Assembly: GCA_041913505.1 (NCBI GenBank)
Contig: JAYSFC010000049.1
Location: forward strand, 1 to 24,313
Direction of reading: 5' to 3'
Length of the DNA: 24,313 nt
Origin: JAYSFC01 sp041913505
GTDB lineage: Bacteria > Pseudomonadota > Gammaproteobacteria > Burkholderiales > Burkholderiaceae_C
The notes beneath the pieces are model-generated. The model was not told the origin of the DNA. It searched no databases and saw only the letters and a program-made list of their open reading frames with translations. Shown piece after piece: positions 8,346 through 15,231 of this stretch. The position numbers were made by a program, and so were the translations under genes. How positions within the stretch are numbered: the stretch's first letter is position 1; each line of letters opens with the position of its first letter.

Positions 8346-8376
8346 CAGCCACCCGCTATCCACGCAGGTTCTTTTC

Positions 8377-8382
8377 TACAAT
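8377..8382 (+). promoter_or_regulatory. Probable -10 element of the first EAL-HDOD gene
   Basis: TACAAT matches the -10 consensus at 5 of 6 positions and lies 37 bases before the chosen ATG at 8420. It overlaps an earlier in-frame ATG at 8381, which is one reason that ATG is not taken as the start. No convincing -35 box is seen. Confidence 0.4.
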
Positions 8383-8419
8383 GGTGGCAACCCCACCGCT
8401 TGAGTCCGCCCCACCCCCC

Positions 8420-9679
8420 ATGTCCGATACCCCCGCCTCCGTGGCCCCCGCTGGCAGCCCCCGTTCCTCCGTCGCCATGATCGCCCGGCAAGCGATCGTG
8501 AACGCCCAGCAGGTCGTGATCGGGTACGAATTGTTCAACCGCTCGCGCACCGCGGCGGGCCACACGGCAGCCTCGGATGTGATCCTCGTCTTCACCGCGC
8601 TGTCGCACGCGGGCACCGAAGAATTGGTGGGCAAGAAGCTCATCTTCGTGAATTGCACGCACGAGAGCCTGGCGGGTGGCCACCTCGAACTGCTGGACCC
8701 CGAGAAGGTCGTGCTCGAGATCCCCCCGCTGGGACTTGCCGCCAAGGAGGAGGTCGCCGCTCGGCTGCCCATCCTCGCGGGCCTGCGCGAGCGCGGCTTT
8801 CACCTCGCGTTCAACCACACGGTGCTCGAATCGGCCTATGCGGCCTGGCTACCGCTGGCCGACTACATCAAGCTCGATCTGTCGTTGCTTGCGCCCGACC
8901 AGGTGGCCGTGCTCATCAGCTACGCGGGCCGCCATTCACGCGCAGAGCTCATCGCCGAGAAGGTGGAGACCGCCCAGCAGTACGACATGGCGTCCAGCCA
9001 AGGCGTGGAGCTGTTTCAGGGCTATTGGTTCGCGCGCCCCTCGCTGGTCGAGGCCAAGCTGCTATCGCCCACGCAGACGAGCATCGTGCACCTCATCAAC
9101 CTCGTGCGGCAGCAGGCTGCCACCACCGAGATCGAGGATGTGCTCAAGAAGGACGCAGGCCTGGCCTTCAACCTCATGCGGCTCATCAACTCGGCGGGGT
9201 TCGGCCTCGAACGCGAGATCACCTCGTTCCGCCAGGCCGTGATGATCATGGGCCTCAAGAAGCTGTTTCGCTGGGCTGCCCTGCTGCTCACGGCATCGCG
9301 CACGGCGGGCGTGCCTTCATCCGTGGGCCAGACCGCCGTGGTGCGCGGGCGCCTGATGGAGCTGCTCGCGCTCGAGAGCATGTCCCAGGAAGAAGCCGAC
9401 CAGGCCTTCGTGGCCGGCATCTTCTCGCTGCTCGACGTGATGTTGGGCATGTCCATGGAGTCGGCTCTGGGCCTGCTGTCGGTGCCCGAGCCCGTGGCCG
9501 CAGCGCTGCTGCGCCGCGAGGGCCCGATGGGTGAACTGCTCACGCTCGCCGAGGCCTGCGAATCGAGCAACGATGCCATGTTCGACCGCGCGGCCGCCAC
9601 GCTGCAGCTCACGAGCCAGCAGATCAACTGGGCCCACCTGCAAGCCCTGGCCTGGGCCGACCACGTGACCGAGGATTGA
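8420..9679 (+). CDS. EAL-HDOD signalling protein, copy 1 (degenerate EAL domain)
   Basis: A soluble two-domain protein of the YuxH-like class (EAL plus modified HD, COG3434), 419 residues. The EAL-like domain spans about residues 17-210 and the HDOD domain about 215-400. EAL residues still visible are E37 (YELF in place of EAL), N78, E100, K151, E180 and Q200 (FQGYWFARP). The metal-binding DDFG is replaced by FNHT at 131-134, so c-di-GMP hydrolysis is unlikely; binding remains possible. The HDOD part contains IEDVLKKDAGLAFNLMRLIN and FRQAVMIMGLKKLFRW. The ATG at 8420 gives an N-terminus parallel to the downstream twin; an in-frame ATG at 8381 overlaps a promoter hexamer. No Shine-Dalgarno is evident. 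A role as a protein-interaction relay in c-di-GMP or motility control is inference. Confidence 0.9.
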   Translation: MSDTPASVAPAGSPRSSVAMIARQAIVNAQQVVIGYELFNRSRTAAGHTAASDVILVFTALSHAGTEELVGKKLIFVNCTHESLAGGHLELLDPEKVVLEIPPLGLAAKEEVAARLPILAGLRERGFHLAFNHTVLESAYAAWLPLADYIKLDLSLLAPDQVAVLISYAGRHSRAELIAEKVETAQQYDMASSQGVELFQGYWFARPSLVEAKLLSPTQTSIVHLINLVRQQAATTEIEDVLKKDAGLAFNLMRLINSAGFGLEREITSFRQAVMIMGLKKLFRWAALLLTASRTAGVPSSVGQTAVVRGRLMELLALESMSQEEADQAFVAGIFSLLDVMLGMSMESALGLLSVPEPVAAALLRREGPMGELLTLAEACESSNDAMFDRAAATLQLTSQQINWAHLQALAWADHVTED

Positions 9680-9705
9680 GCCAGGATCCGAACGGCCCCT
9701 AGAAT
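9676..9705 (+). promoter_or_regulatory. Promoter of the second EAL-HDOD gene, overlapping the stop of the first
   Basis: TTGAGC (9676-9681, 4/6 to the -35 consensus) and TAGAAT (9700-9705, 5/6 to the -10) are separated by 18 bases. The -35 overlaps the TGA stop of copy 1. The ATG of copy 2 lies 34 bases after the -10. This would give copy 2 its own transcript. Confidence 0.5.
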
Positions 9706-9738
9706 CTCCGCAGCACCGATTTTTCCTTCACAGCGCCC

Positions 9739-11022
9739 ATGTCGAGCCTCCCCGCCTCCGAAGTCCCCGCCACCGAGAATGCCGCCACCAAGGGCGATGA
9801 CGGCAACGTTGCCATCATTGCGCGGCAGGCCATCGTCGACGAGCACCGCGCCGTCTTCGGCTACGAGCTGTTTGATCGCTCCACGGCTCTGGACTCCCAC
9901 ACGGCCGCGAGTGACGCAGCCCTGCTGTTCAATGCCCTGTCCTACGCCGGCTCCGAAGCGCTGGTCGGCAAGAAAACCGTCTTCGTCAACTGCACGCACG
10001 ACAGCCTGGCAGGCGGCCACCTGGAGCTGATCCACCCCGAGAAGGTGGTGCTCGAGGTGCCCACCCTGCCCGAGAACGCCACACCCGAGGACATCGAAGG
10101 CCGTATCGCCACGTTCGACGCGCTGCGCCAGCGGGGCTTCCGCCTCGCGTTCAACCAGAACGTGCTGCGTCGCGGCTACGCGGGCTGGCTGCCGCAGGCT
10201 GCGTTCATCAAGCTCGACATGAAGGCCTTCAAGCCCGAGATTGCCGAGCCGCTCGTGAAATTCGCGCGTGCCAATGCACCGCAGGCCCAGATCGTGGCCG
10301 AGAAGGTGGAAACCGCCGAGCAGTACCAGCGCATGGCCGACCTGGGCGTGAAGCTATTCCAGGGCTACTGGTTCGCCCACCCCTCGCTCGTGAAGGCACA
10401 AACCATCCGCCCCTCGCAAGCGACCATCATCCAGCTCATCAATCTCGTACGCAAACAGGCCAGCACCGCCGAGATCGAGGATCTGCTCAAGAAGGACCCG
10501 ACACTGTCCTTCAACCTGCTGCGCTTCATCAATTCGTCGGGCTTCGGGCTCTCGTGCGAGATCACCTCGTTCCGCCACGCGGTCATGATCCTGGGCCTCA
10601 AGAAGCTGTTCCGCTGGGCGGCGCTGCTCATGACCACCTCGCGCCAGGGGGGCACGCCGCCCGCCGTGGGGCAGACCGCCGTGGTGCGAGGCCGGCTCAT
10701 GGAGCTACTGGCCGCCGAACTGCTGCCTCCCGAGGAATGCGACAACGCCTTCGTCGTGGGCGTGTTCTCGCTGCTCGATGCCATGCTCGGCGTCCCCCTG
10801 GAGCGCGCCCTGGAATCGGTGGCCCTGCCCGAGCCCGTGCTGGATGCCCTGCTGCGCAACCAGGGCGTGTTCGCGCCGTTCCTCGAGCTCACCCGGGCCT
10901 GCGAAAGCGGTGACGATGCGGCTTTCGCGCGCACGGCCGAAGCGTTGCACCTGTCAAACCACCAGGTGAACATGGCCCACCTGCAAGCGCTGGCCTGGGC
11001 CGAGAGCCTGGGCGAAGAGTAA
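9739..11022 (+). CDS. EAL-HDOD signalling protein, copy 2 (degenerate EAL domain)
   Basis: Tandem paralogue of the previous gene, 427 residues with the same layout: EAL-like domain about 25-215, HDOD about 220-410. E43 (GYELFDRS), N84 in FVNCTH, E106 in VVLEVP and the AEKVETAEQY and FQGYWFAHP blocks are kept. The DDFG position is FNQN (138-141), so it too should lack phosphodiesterase activity. The N-terminal 20 residues are acidic and alanine-rich and differ from copy 1. Conserved blocks such as HTAASD, EALVGKK and TAVVRGRLMELLA show an old duplication with substantial divergence, unlike the near-identical binding-protein pair. No Shine-Dalgarno is obvious before the ATG at 9739. The 60-base gap to the convergent downstream gene holds imperfect GC-rich dyads that might end transcription. 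Confidence 0.9.
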   Translation: MSSLPASEVPATENAATKGDDGNVAIIARQAIVDEHRAVFGYELFDRSTALDSHTAASDAALLFNALSYAGSEALVGKKTVFVNCTHDSLAGGHLELIHPEKVVLEVPTLPENATPEDIEGRIATFDALRQRGFRLAFNQNVLRRGYAGWLPQAAFIKLDMKAFKPEIAEPLVKFARANAPQAQIVAEKVETAEQYQRMADLGVKLFQGYWFAHPSLVKAQTIRPSQATIIQLINLVRKQASTAEIEDLLKKDPTLSFNLLRFINSSGFGLSCEITSFRHAVMILGLKKLFRWAALLMTTSRQGGTPPAVGQTAVVRGRLMELLAAELLPPEECDNAFVVGVFSLLDAMLGVPLERALESVALPEPVLDALLRNQGVFAPFLELTRACESGDDAAFARTAEALHLSNHQVNMAHLQALAWAESLGEE

Positions 11023-11082
11023 GCGCTCCAAGCGCTCCGGGGGGCGGCAAGCCGGCCCCACGGCGCTGCGGCACAGGCCGCC

Positions 11083-12066
11083 TCAATTGCCCTTGATATC
11101 CGCTGCGCGGATGATGCGCGCGTTGTTCTCCGACTCCTGCGCGATCTGCCGCGCAAAACTCGCTGCGCTTCCCCCCATGGGCACGTTGTCGGCACTTTCC
11201 AGCCTGGCACGGATATCGGGCAGCGCCAGCGCCTTGTTGATCTCAGCGTTGAGCCGCTCGAGCACCGGCGCGGGCGTGCGGGCCGGCGCGAAGATGCCGA
11301 ACAACGAGGCCATGTTGGCGGCCGGCAGGCCCAGCTCGGCGAGCGTGGGCACATCGGGCAGCGAATCGAGCCGGCTCGGCGCCCCCACGGCCAGGGCACG
11401 CAGCTTGCCGGCCTTCATGTGCTGCATCACCGTGGGCCCTGCATTGGTGGACAGCACTTCGAACTGCCCGCTCAGGGCGTCGTTGAGCTGCTGGCCGCCA
11501 CCCTTGTAGGGCACGTGCGTGATCTGCACGTGGGCCTGGTGCATGATCTGCTCGAGCATGATGTGGCCCAGCGATGCAAGCCCCGCCGTAGCCCAGCGCA
11601 CCTCGCCAGGCCGGGCCTTGGCTTGGGCCAGCAACTGGCGGAAATCCTTGGCGGCGCTGGCGGACGTGGCCAGCAGCAGCACGGGCGAATACATCACGCT
11701 GGCCACGGGCGCGATATCGCGCACCGGGTCGAATGGCGATTTGGCCAGGTGCGGGTTCAGCGCCAGCGGGCTGATTGACGAAAACGCCAGCGTGTAGCCG
11801 TCGGGGGCCGACTTGGCCACCATGTCCATGCCGATGGCCCCTCCTGCGCCTGCCTTGTTCTCCACCACGACAGGCGTGCCGAGCTGCGCCGCGAGCTTCT
11901 CGCCCAGCGCGCGTGCAACAACATCGCTTACACCTCCGGCCGGATAGGCCACGACGATGCGAACCGGCTTGGCCGGCCAGGCCGAGGGCTGCGCGGCCGC
12001 AATCAGGGGCGTGGTGGCCCAGGCACCCAGGGTTGCCAAGGCTTGGCGGCGGGACGTTGTTTTCAT
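11083..12066 (-). CDS. Bug/TctC-family periplasmic solute-binding protein, copy 1
   Basis: Tripartite-tricarboxylate-receptor-type protein, 327 residues. Such Bug proteins bind small carboxylates, nicotinate-like compounds or amino acids with high affinity; many have no cognate permease. The N-terminus MKTTSRRQALATLGAWATTPLIAAAQ has an RR-containing, Tat-like signal peptide. Family landmarks are WPAKPVRIVVAYPAGGVSD, VVVENKAGAGGAIGMD, KSAPDGYTL, THVPYKGGGQQLNDALSGQ and LPDVPTLAELGLP. No tctA/tctB membrane genes lie nearby, so it is an orphan receptor here. An AAGGA motif lies 11 bases before the ATG at 12066, somewhat distant. xerD ends 40 bases upstream on the same strand with no strong terminator between, so the two may be cotranscribed. 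Ligand unknown. Confidence 0.92.
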   Translation of the reverse strand: MKTTSRRQALATLGAWATTPLIAAAQPSAWPAKPVRIVVAYPAGGVSDVVARALGEKLAAQLGTPVVVENKAGAGGAIGMDMVAKSAPDGYTLAFSSISPLALNPHLAKSPFDPVRDIAPVASVMYSPVLLLATSASAAKDFRQLLAQAKARPGEVRWATAGLASLGHIMLEQIMHQAHVQITHVPYKGGGQQLNDALSGQFEVLSTNAGPTVMQHMKAGKLRALAVGAPSRLDSLPDVPTLAELGLPAANMASLFGIFAPARTPAPVLERLNAEINKALALPDIRARLESADNVPMGGSAASFARQIAQESENNARIIRAADIKGN

Positions 12067-12106
12067 TCGAGGATTTCCTTAGAGGGTCTGCAATGGAAGC
12101 CACGCC

Positions 12107-13006
12107 CTAGCCACGCGGGTGGTGCTGCGCATGCAGCGCCTTGAGCCGCTCACGCGCCACATGCGTGTAGATCGTGGTGGTGGAAATATCCGCGTGCCCC
12201 AGCAGCAGCTGCACCACGCGCAGGTCGGCACCGTGGTTGAGCAAATGGGTGGCGAACGCATGGCGCAGCGTGTGGGGCGACAACGGCACGGTGATACCCG
12301 CCAGGTGCGCATGCTTCTTGACGATGACCCAGAACATCGCACGCGTCATGCCTGCGCCGCGCTGGGTTACGAAGAGGTCGTCGGTCTGCTGCCCACCCAG
12401 GATGGCGCCGCGCGCCTCGCCCAGGTAGCGCTGCAGCCAGGCACGCGCCTCTTCGCCAAACGGTACGAGACGCTCTTTGCCGCCTTTGCCCATCACGCGC
12501 AGTACGCCCTCAGCCAGGCCGAGGTGGAAGGTCTTGAGCGTGACGAGCTCGGTCACGCGCAGGCCGCTCGCATACATCAGCTCCAGCATGGTGCGATCGC
12601 GCAGGCCCAGCGGCTGGCCCGTGTCGGGCGCGCGCAGCAGCGCCTCCACCTGGGCCTGCGAGAGGGTCTTGGGCACACGCATCGGCTGGCGCGCGGCCTG
12701 CAGGCGCACCGTGGGGTCTTGGGCAATGCGCCGCTCGCGCAGCGCCCAGTGGAAGTAGCGCCGCAGCACCGTGAGGCGGCGGTTGGCCGAGGTAGCGCGG
12801 GTCTGCGCGTGGCGCGCCGCGAAATAGGCCTGCAGATGGTGCTCGGCCGTCGCATCCAGCGCCAGGGGTGGCGCCTGCTGTGCCAGCCACTGCGCATAGA
12901 GCGTGAGATCGCGCCGATAGGCCGCGAGCGTGTTGCGCGAGAGGCCATCCTCCAGCCACAGGGCGTCGATGAAGGTATCGATGGCGTTCTGGCTGTCGGC
13001 AAGCAT
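12107..13006 (-). CDS. xerD: Site-specific tyrosine recombinase XerD
   Basis: XerD acts with XerC at dif to resolve chromosome dimers. The 299 residues match XerD length. The N-terminal SAM-like core-binding domain (about 5-90) begins DTFIDALWLEDGLSRNTLAAYRRDL when pieced from its start. The catalytic domain carries R150 (ASGLRVTEL), K174 (GKGGKERLVP), H245 and R248 (SPHTLRHAFATHLL), H271 (LLGHADISTT) and the nucleophile Y280 (IYTHV). All six active-site residues are present, so the enzyme should be active. The MGKGGKERLVPFGEEA and HAFATHLLNHGADLRVVQ blocks fit XerD better than phage integrases. No att-like repeats or phage genes surround it, so it is taken as the housekeeping copy. A terminator upstream isolates it from the second Bug gene, so its promoter should lie at about 13007-13035. 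Confidence 0.93.
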   Translation of the reverse strand: MLADSQNAIDTFIDALWLEDGLSRNTLAAYRRDLTLYAQWLAQQAPPLALDATAEHHLQAYFAARHAQTRATSANRRLTVLRRYFHWALRERRIAQDPTVRLQAARQPMRVPKTLSQAQVEALLRAPDTGQPLGLRDRTMLELMYASGLRVTELVTLKTFHLGLAEGVLRVMGKGGKERLVPFGEEARAWLQRYLGEARGAILGGQQTDDLFVTQRGAGMTRAMFWVIVKKHAHLAGITVPLSPHTLRHAFATHLLNHGADLRVVQLLLGHADISTTTIYTHVARERLKALHAQHHPRG

Positions 13007-13035
13007 GGCCCTGGATTACACCATGCGGCGCCATG

Positions 13036-13067
13036 AAAAAGGGCCGCTCGCTGGCGCGGCGGCCCTT
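13036..13067 (-). terminator. Intrinsic terminator after the second Bug gene
   Basis: A 7-bp perfect stem (GGGCCGC at 13041-13047 with GCGGCCC at 13059-13065, loop 11 bases) is followed on the minus strand directly by five T residues. It lies between the Bug stop at 13090 and the xerD start at 13006. Confidence 0.85.
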
Positions 13068-13089
13068 GCACGGCAGGCCCTGTGGGGGC

Positions 13090-14052
13090 TCAATCCAGCG
13101 TGAGTTTCTGCTTTTGCACGACCTGTTTGTAGACGGCAAACTCCGCCTTGATCTGCTCGGCAAACTGCTCCGGCGTGTTGCCGATGATGATCGAGTCCGT
13201 GTCCTCGATGCGCTTTCTCACGGCCGGGTCAGCCAGCGACTTCTTCACGCCGTCGCTGATTTTGTCCACCACCTCCTTGGGCAGGCCCTTGGGGCCGAGG
13301 ATGCCGTAGTAGGCCAAGCGGTTCACGGGCTCGAGCCCCACTTCCTTGAAGGTGGGCACATTGGGCAACGCCGTCAAACGCTGGGGCGCCGACACCACGA
13401 TGGGCACCAGCTTGCCCGCCTTGATGAAGGGCAGCGCCGAGGGCAGGTTGTCGAAGATCATGGGCACCTGGCCCGCCACGGTGTCGTTGAGCGCGGGGCC
13501 CGCGCCGCGGTACGGAATGTGCGTCACGAAGGTGCCCGAGAGGCTCTTGTACAGCTCCATGAGCAAGTGGCCAATGCCGCCGGTGCCGGACGACGAATAG
13601 GAGTACTTGCCCGGGTTCTTCTTGAGCACGGCCACGAATTCAGCGTAATTCTTCGCCGGGAAGCTCGGGTGCACAGCGATGATGTTGGGCGTGGCTGCGA
13701 TGTTAATGATCGGCGTGAAATCCGCGATCGGGTTGTAAGGCACCTTGGGGTTGATCGCTGGATTGGCGGCCGTGGTGGACACGGTGGCCACGCCCAGGTT
13801 GTAGCCATCCGGCGCAGCCTTCGCGATCTCGGAGGCGCCAATGATGCCGCCACCGCCGCCCTTGTTGTCCACCACCACCGGCTGGCCCAGGGCCTTGCCC
13901 AGGGGATCGGCGATGACGCGGGCGATGATGTCAGTGGTCCCGCCGGGCGCGAAGGGCACCACCAGGCGCACGGGCTTGCTGGGATAGTTCTGGGCGAAAG
14001 TGGAGCCAGCAGCCACGGTAATGGCCAAGCCCAACCAGATTCGACGGTGCAT
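13090..14052 (-). CDS. Bug/TctC-family periplasmic solute-binding protein, copy 2
   Basis: Second tripartite-tricarboxylate-type receptor, 320 residues, only moderately similar to copy 1. The Sec signal peptide MHRRIWLGLAITVAAGSTFA is cut before QNYPSKPVRLVVPFAPGGTTD. Characteristic blocks follow: VVVDNKGGGGGIIGASEIAK, AAPDGYNLGVATVS, GIGHLLMELYKS, HIPYRGAGPALNDTVAGQ and LPNVPTFKEVGLEPV. The start ATG at 14052 has a strong AAGGAG site 7 bases upstream; an open frame reaching 14127 lacks a signal peptide and was rejected. A terminator follows. As with copy 1, no permease genes of the TctAB type accompany it. Divergent from the AEC permease gene across 270 bases; whether the two share a substrate is unknown. 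Confidence 0.93.
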   Translation of the reverse strand: MHRRIWLGLAITVAAGSTFAQNYPSKPVRLVVPFAPGGTTDIIARVIADPLGKALGQPVVVDNKGGGGGIIGASEIAKAAPDGYNLGVATVSTTAANPAINPKVPYNPIADFTPIINIAATPNIIAVHPSFPAKNYAEFVAVLKKNPGKYSYSSSGTGGIGHLLMELYKSLSGTFVTHIPYRGAGPALNDTVAGQVPMIFDNLPSALPFIKAGKLVPIVVSAPQRLTALPNVPTFKEVGLEPVNRLAYYGILGPKGLPKEVVDKISDGVKKSLADPAVRKRIEDTDSIIIGNTPEQFAEQIKAEFAVYKQVVQKQKLTLD

Positions 14053-14309
14053 GGGTCGTCTCCTTGCGAGTAGCAAAATGAAGCGGGCATCGTAAACGCA
14101 GAGGCCGCCCGGCCATCCCCCGGACAACCCTCACCACCACGGTACCCTCCATGGCTCAGCAAACCCACTCACCCGCCGCCGCCCCTCGCAAGCCAGCGGC
14201 TACCAAGGTTTTGTTCCCCTGCGTGGCTTGGCAAGCCCGCACCCGCCCGAGGCTGCGGCGTCAGCTTTTCGCAAGCCAAGCGACACCGTACGCAAAGCGC
14301 AGCGCAAGG

Positions 14310-14315
14310 TATCCT
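14310..14315 (+). promoter_or_regulatory. Possible -10 element abutting the AEC permease start
   Basis: TATCCT (4/6) ends 7 bases before the GTG start at 14323, and there is no Shine-Dalgarno. The spacing would place the transcription start at or next to the GTG. The rest of the 270-base divergent gap (14053-14322) shows three copies of GCAAGCC at 14188, 14231 and 14271 and a candidate minus-strand -10 (TACGAT, 14094-14089) for the Bug gene. I see no gene in it. Confidence 0.35.
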
Positions 14316-14322
14316 CACGACG

Positions 14323-15228
14323 GTGAACTACGCGCAGCTACTTCTTCCCGACTTCTCCCTCATTCTCTGCGGCTACCTGATCTGCCGTTACACGGCCCTC
14401 AACCGCTCGGTGTGGCAGCCCGTGGAAAGCCTGGTGTACTACCTGCTGTTTCCCGTACTGCTGTTCCAGTCCATCGTGAAAAGCCCGGTGGACCTGAACG
14501 CCACGTCGGGGCTTATCGCAGCGGGCGTGCTGTCGGGGCTGCTGGGCATCGCGCTCGCCTACAGCCTGCCGCACTGGCCCTGGCTCGGCCGGCGCATCGA
14601 TGCGCGCGACCACGCGGCAAGCGCACAAGTCGCATTCCGCTTCAACTCCTTCATCGGCCTTGCGCTGGCCGAGCGGCTGGCGGGGCCGCAGGGACTGCTG
14701 CTGATCGCCGTGCTCATCGGTGTGTGCGTGCCCATGTTCAACATCGCCGCCGTGTGGCCCATGGCCCGCGCGGGCCAGCACGGATTTCTGCGCGAACTGG
14801 CACGCAACCCGCTGATCGTGGCCACGGTGTCGGGGCTGGCCGCCAACCTACTTGGCTTGCGCATTCCGGACTGGCTCGCCCCCACCGTGGGCCGCATCAG
14901 CGCCGCCTCGCTCGCGCTGGGACTGATGGCAGCGGGCGCGGGCATGCAATTCGGCCTGCTCACGCGCAGCAAGCTGCTATCGGTGGCCGTGCTGTCGATT
15001 CGCCATCTCGCGCAGCCGCTGATCGGGCTGGCCATGGCGCTGCTGTTCCGGCTTGATGCCGTGCAAACCTCGGTGCTTCTGGCCTTCAGCGCCCTGCCGA
15101 CCGCCTCGACCTGCTACGTACTGGCGGCACGCATGGGCTACAACGGCCCGTACGTTGCCGGGCTGGTCACGCTGTCGACTGTTCTCGGCGTGGCGAGCCT
15201 GTCGTTCGCGCTGGGCATGCTGCGCTAA
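14323..15228 (+). CDS. AEC-family transporter (auxin efflux carrier-like permease)
   Basis: An inner-membrane secondary transporter, 301 residues with about ten hydrophobic spans arranged as two halves, the N-terminal one starting MNYAQLLLPDFSLILCGYLI. Family features include NRSVWQPVESLVYYLLFPVLLF early on, the FRFNSFIGLALAERL segment in the middle, MAAGAGMQFG, and the C-terminal SALPTASTCYVLAARMGYN block. Bacterial relatives export or take up small organic acids such as malate or malonate; the substrate here cannot be predicted. GTG at 14323 was chosen because it starts the first conserved helix and no ATG precedes it in frame nearby. There is no Shine-Dalgarno, but a -10-like hexamer lies immediately upstream. 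The stop is only 3 bases from the convergent stop of the REC-GGDEF-EAL gene. Confidence 0.88.
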   Translation: MNYAQLLLPDFSLILCGYLICRYTALNRSVWQPVESLVYYLLFPVLLFQSIVKSPVDLNATSGLIAAGVLSGLLGIALAYSLPHWPWLGRRIDARDHAASAQVAFRFNSFIGLALAERLAGPQGLLLIAVLIGVCVPMFNIAAVWPMARAGQHGFLRELARNPLIVATVSGLAANLLGLRIPDWLAPTVGRISAASLALGLMAAGAGMQFGLLTRSKLLSVAVLSIRHLAQPLIGLAMALLFRLDAVQTSVLLAFSALPTASTCYVLAARMGYNGPYVAGLVTLSTVLGVASLSFALGMLR

Positions 15229-15231
15229 GGT

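Noticed and set aside
8381..8419. Earlier in-frame ATG for the first EAL-HDOD gene
   Set aside because: It overlaps the TACAAT promoter hexamer and adds 13 residues with no counterpart in the downstream twin.
11023..11082. Terminator between the second EAL-HDOD gene and the convergent Bug gene
   Set aside because: Only imperfect GC-rich dyads such as GCGG/CCGC are visible, with no T-run on either strand, so I do not annotate it as a terminator.
12107..13006. XerD as the integrase of a mobile element
   Set aside because: No phage, transposon or conjugation genes, no tRNA and no flanking direct repeats are present, and the sequence fits housekeeping XerD.
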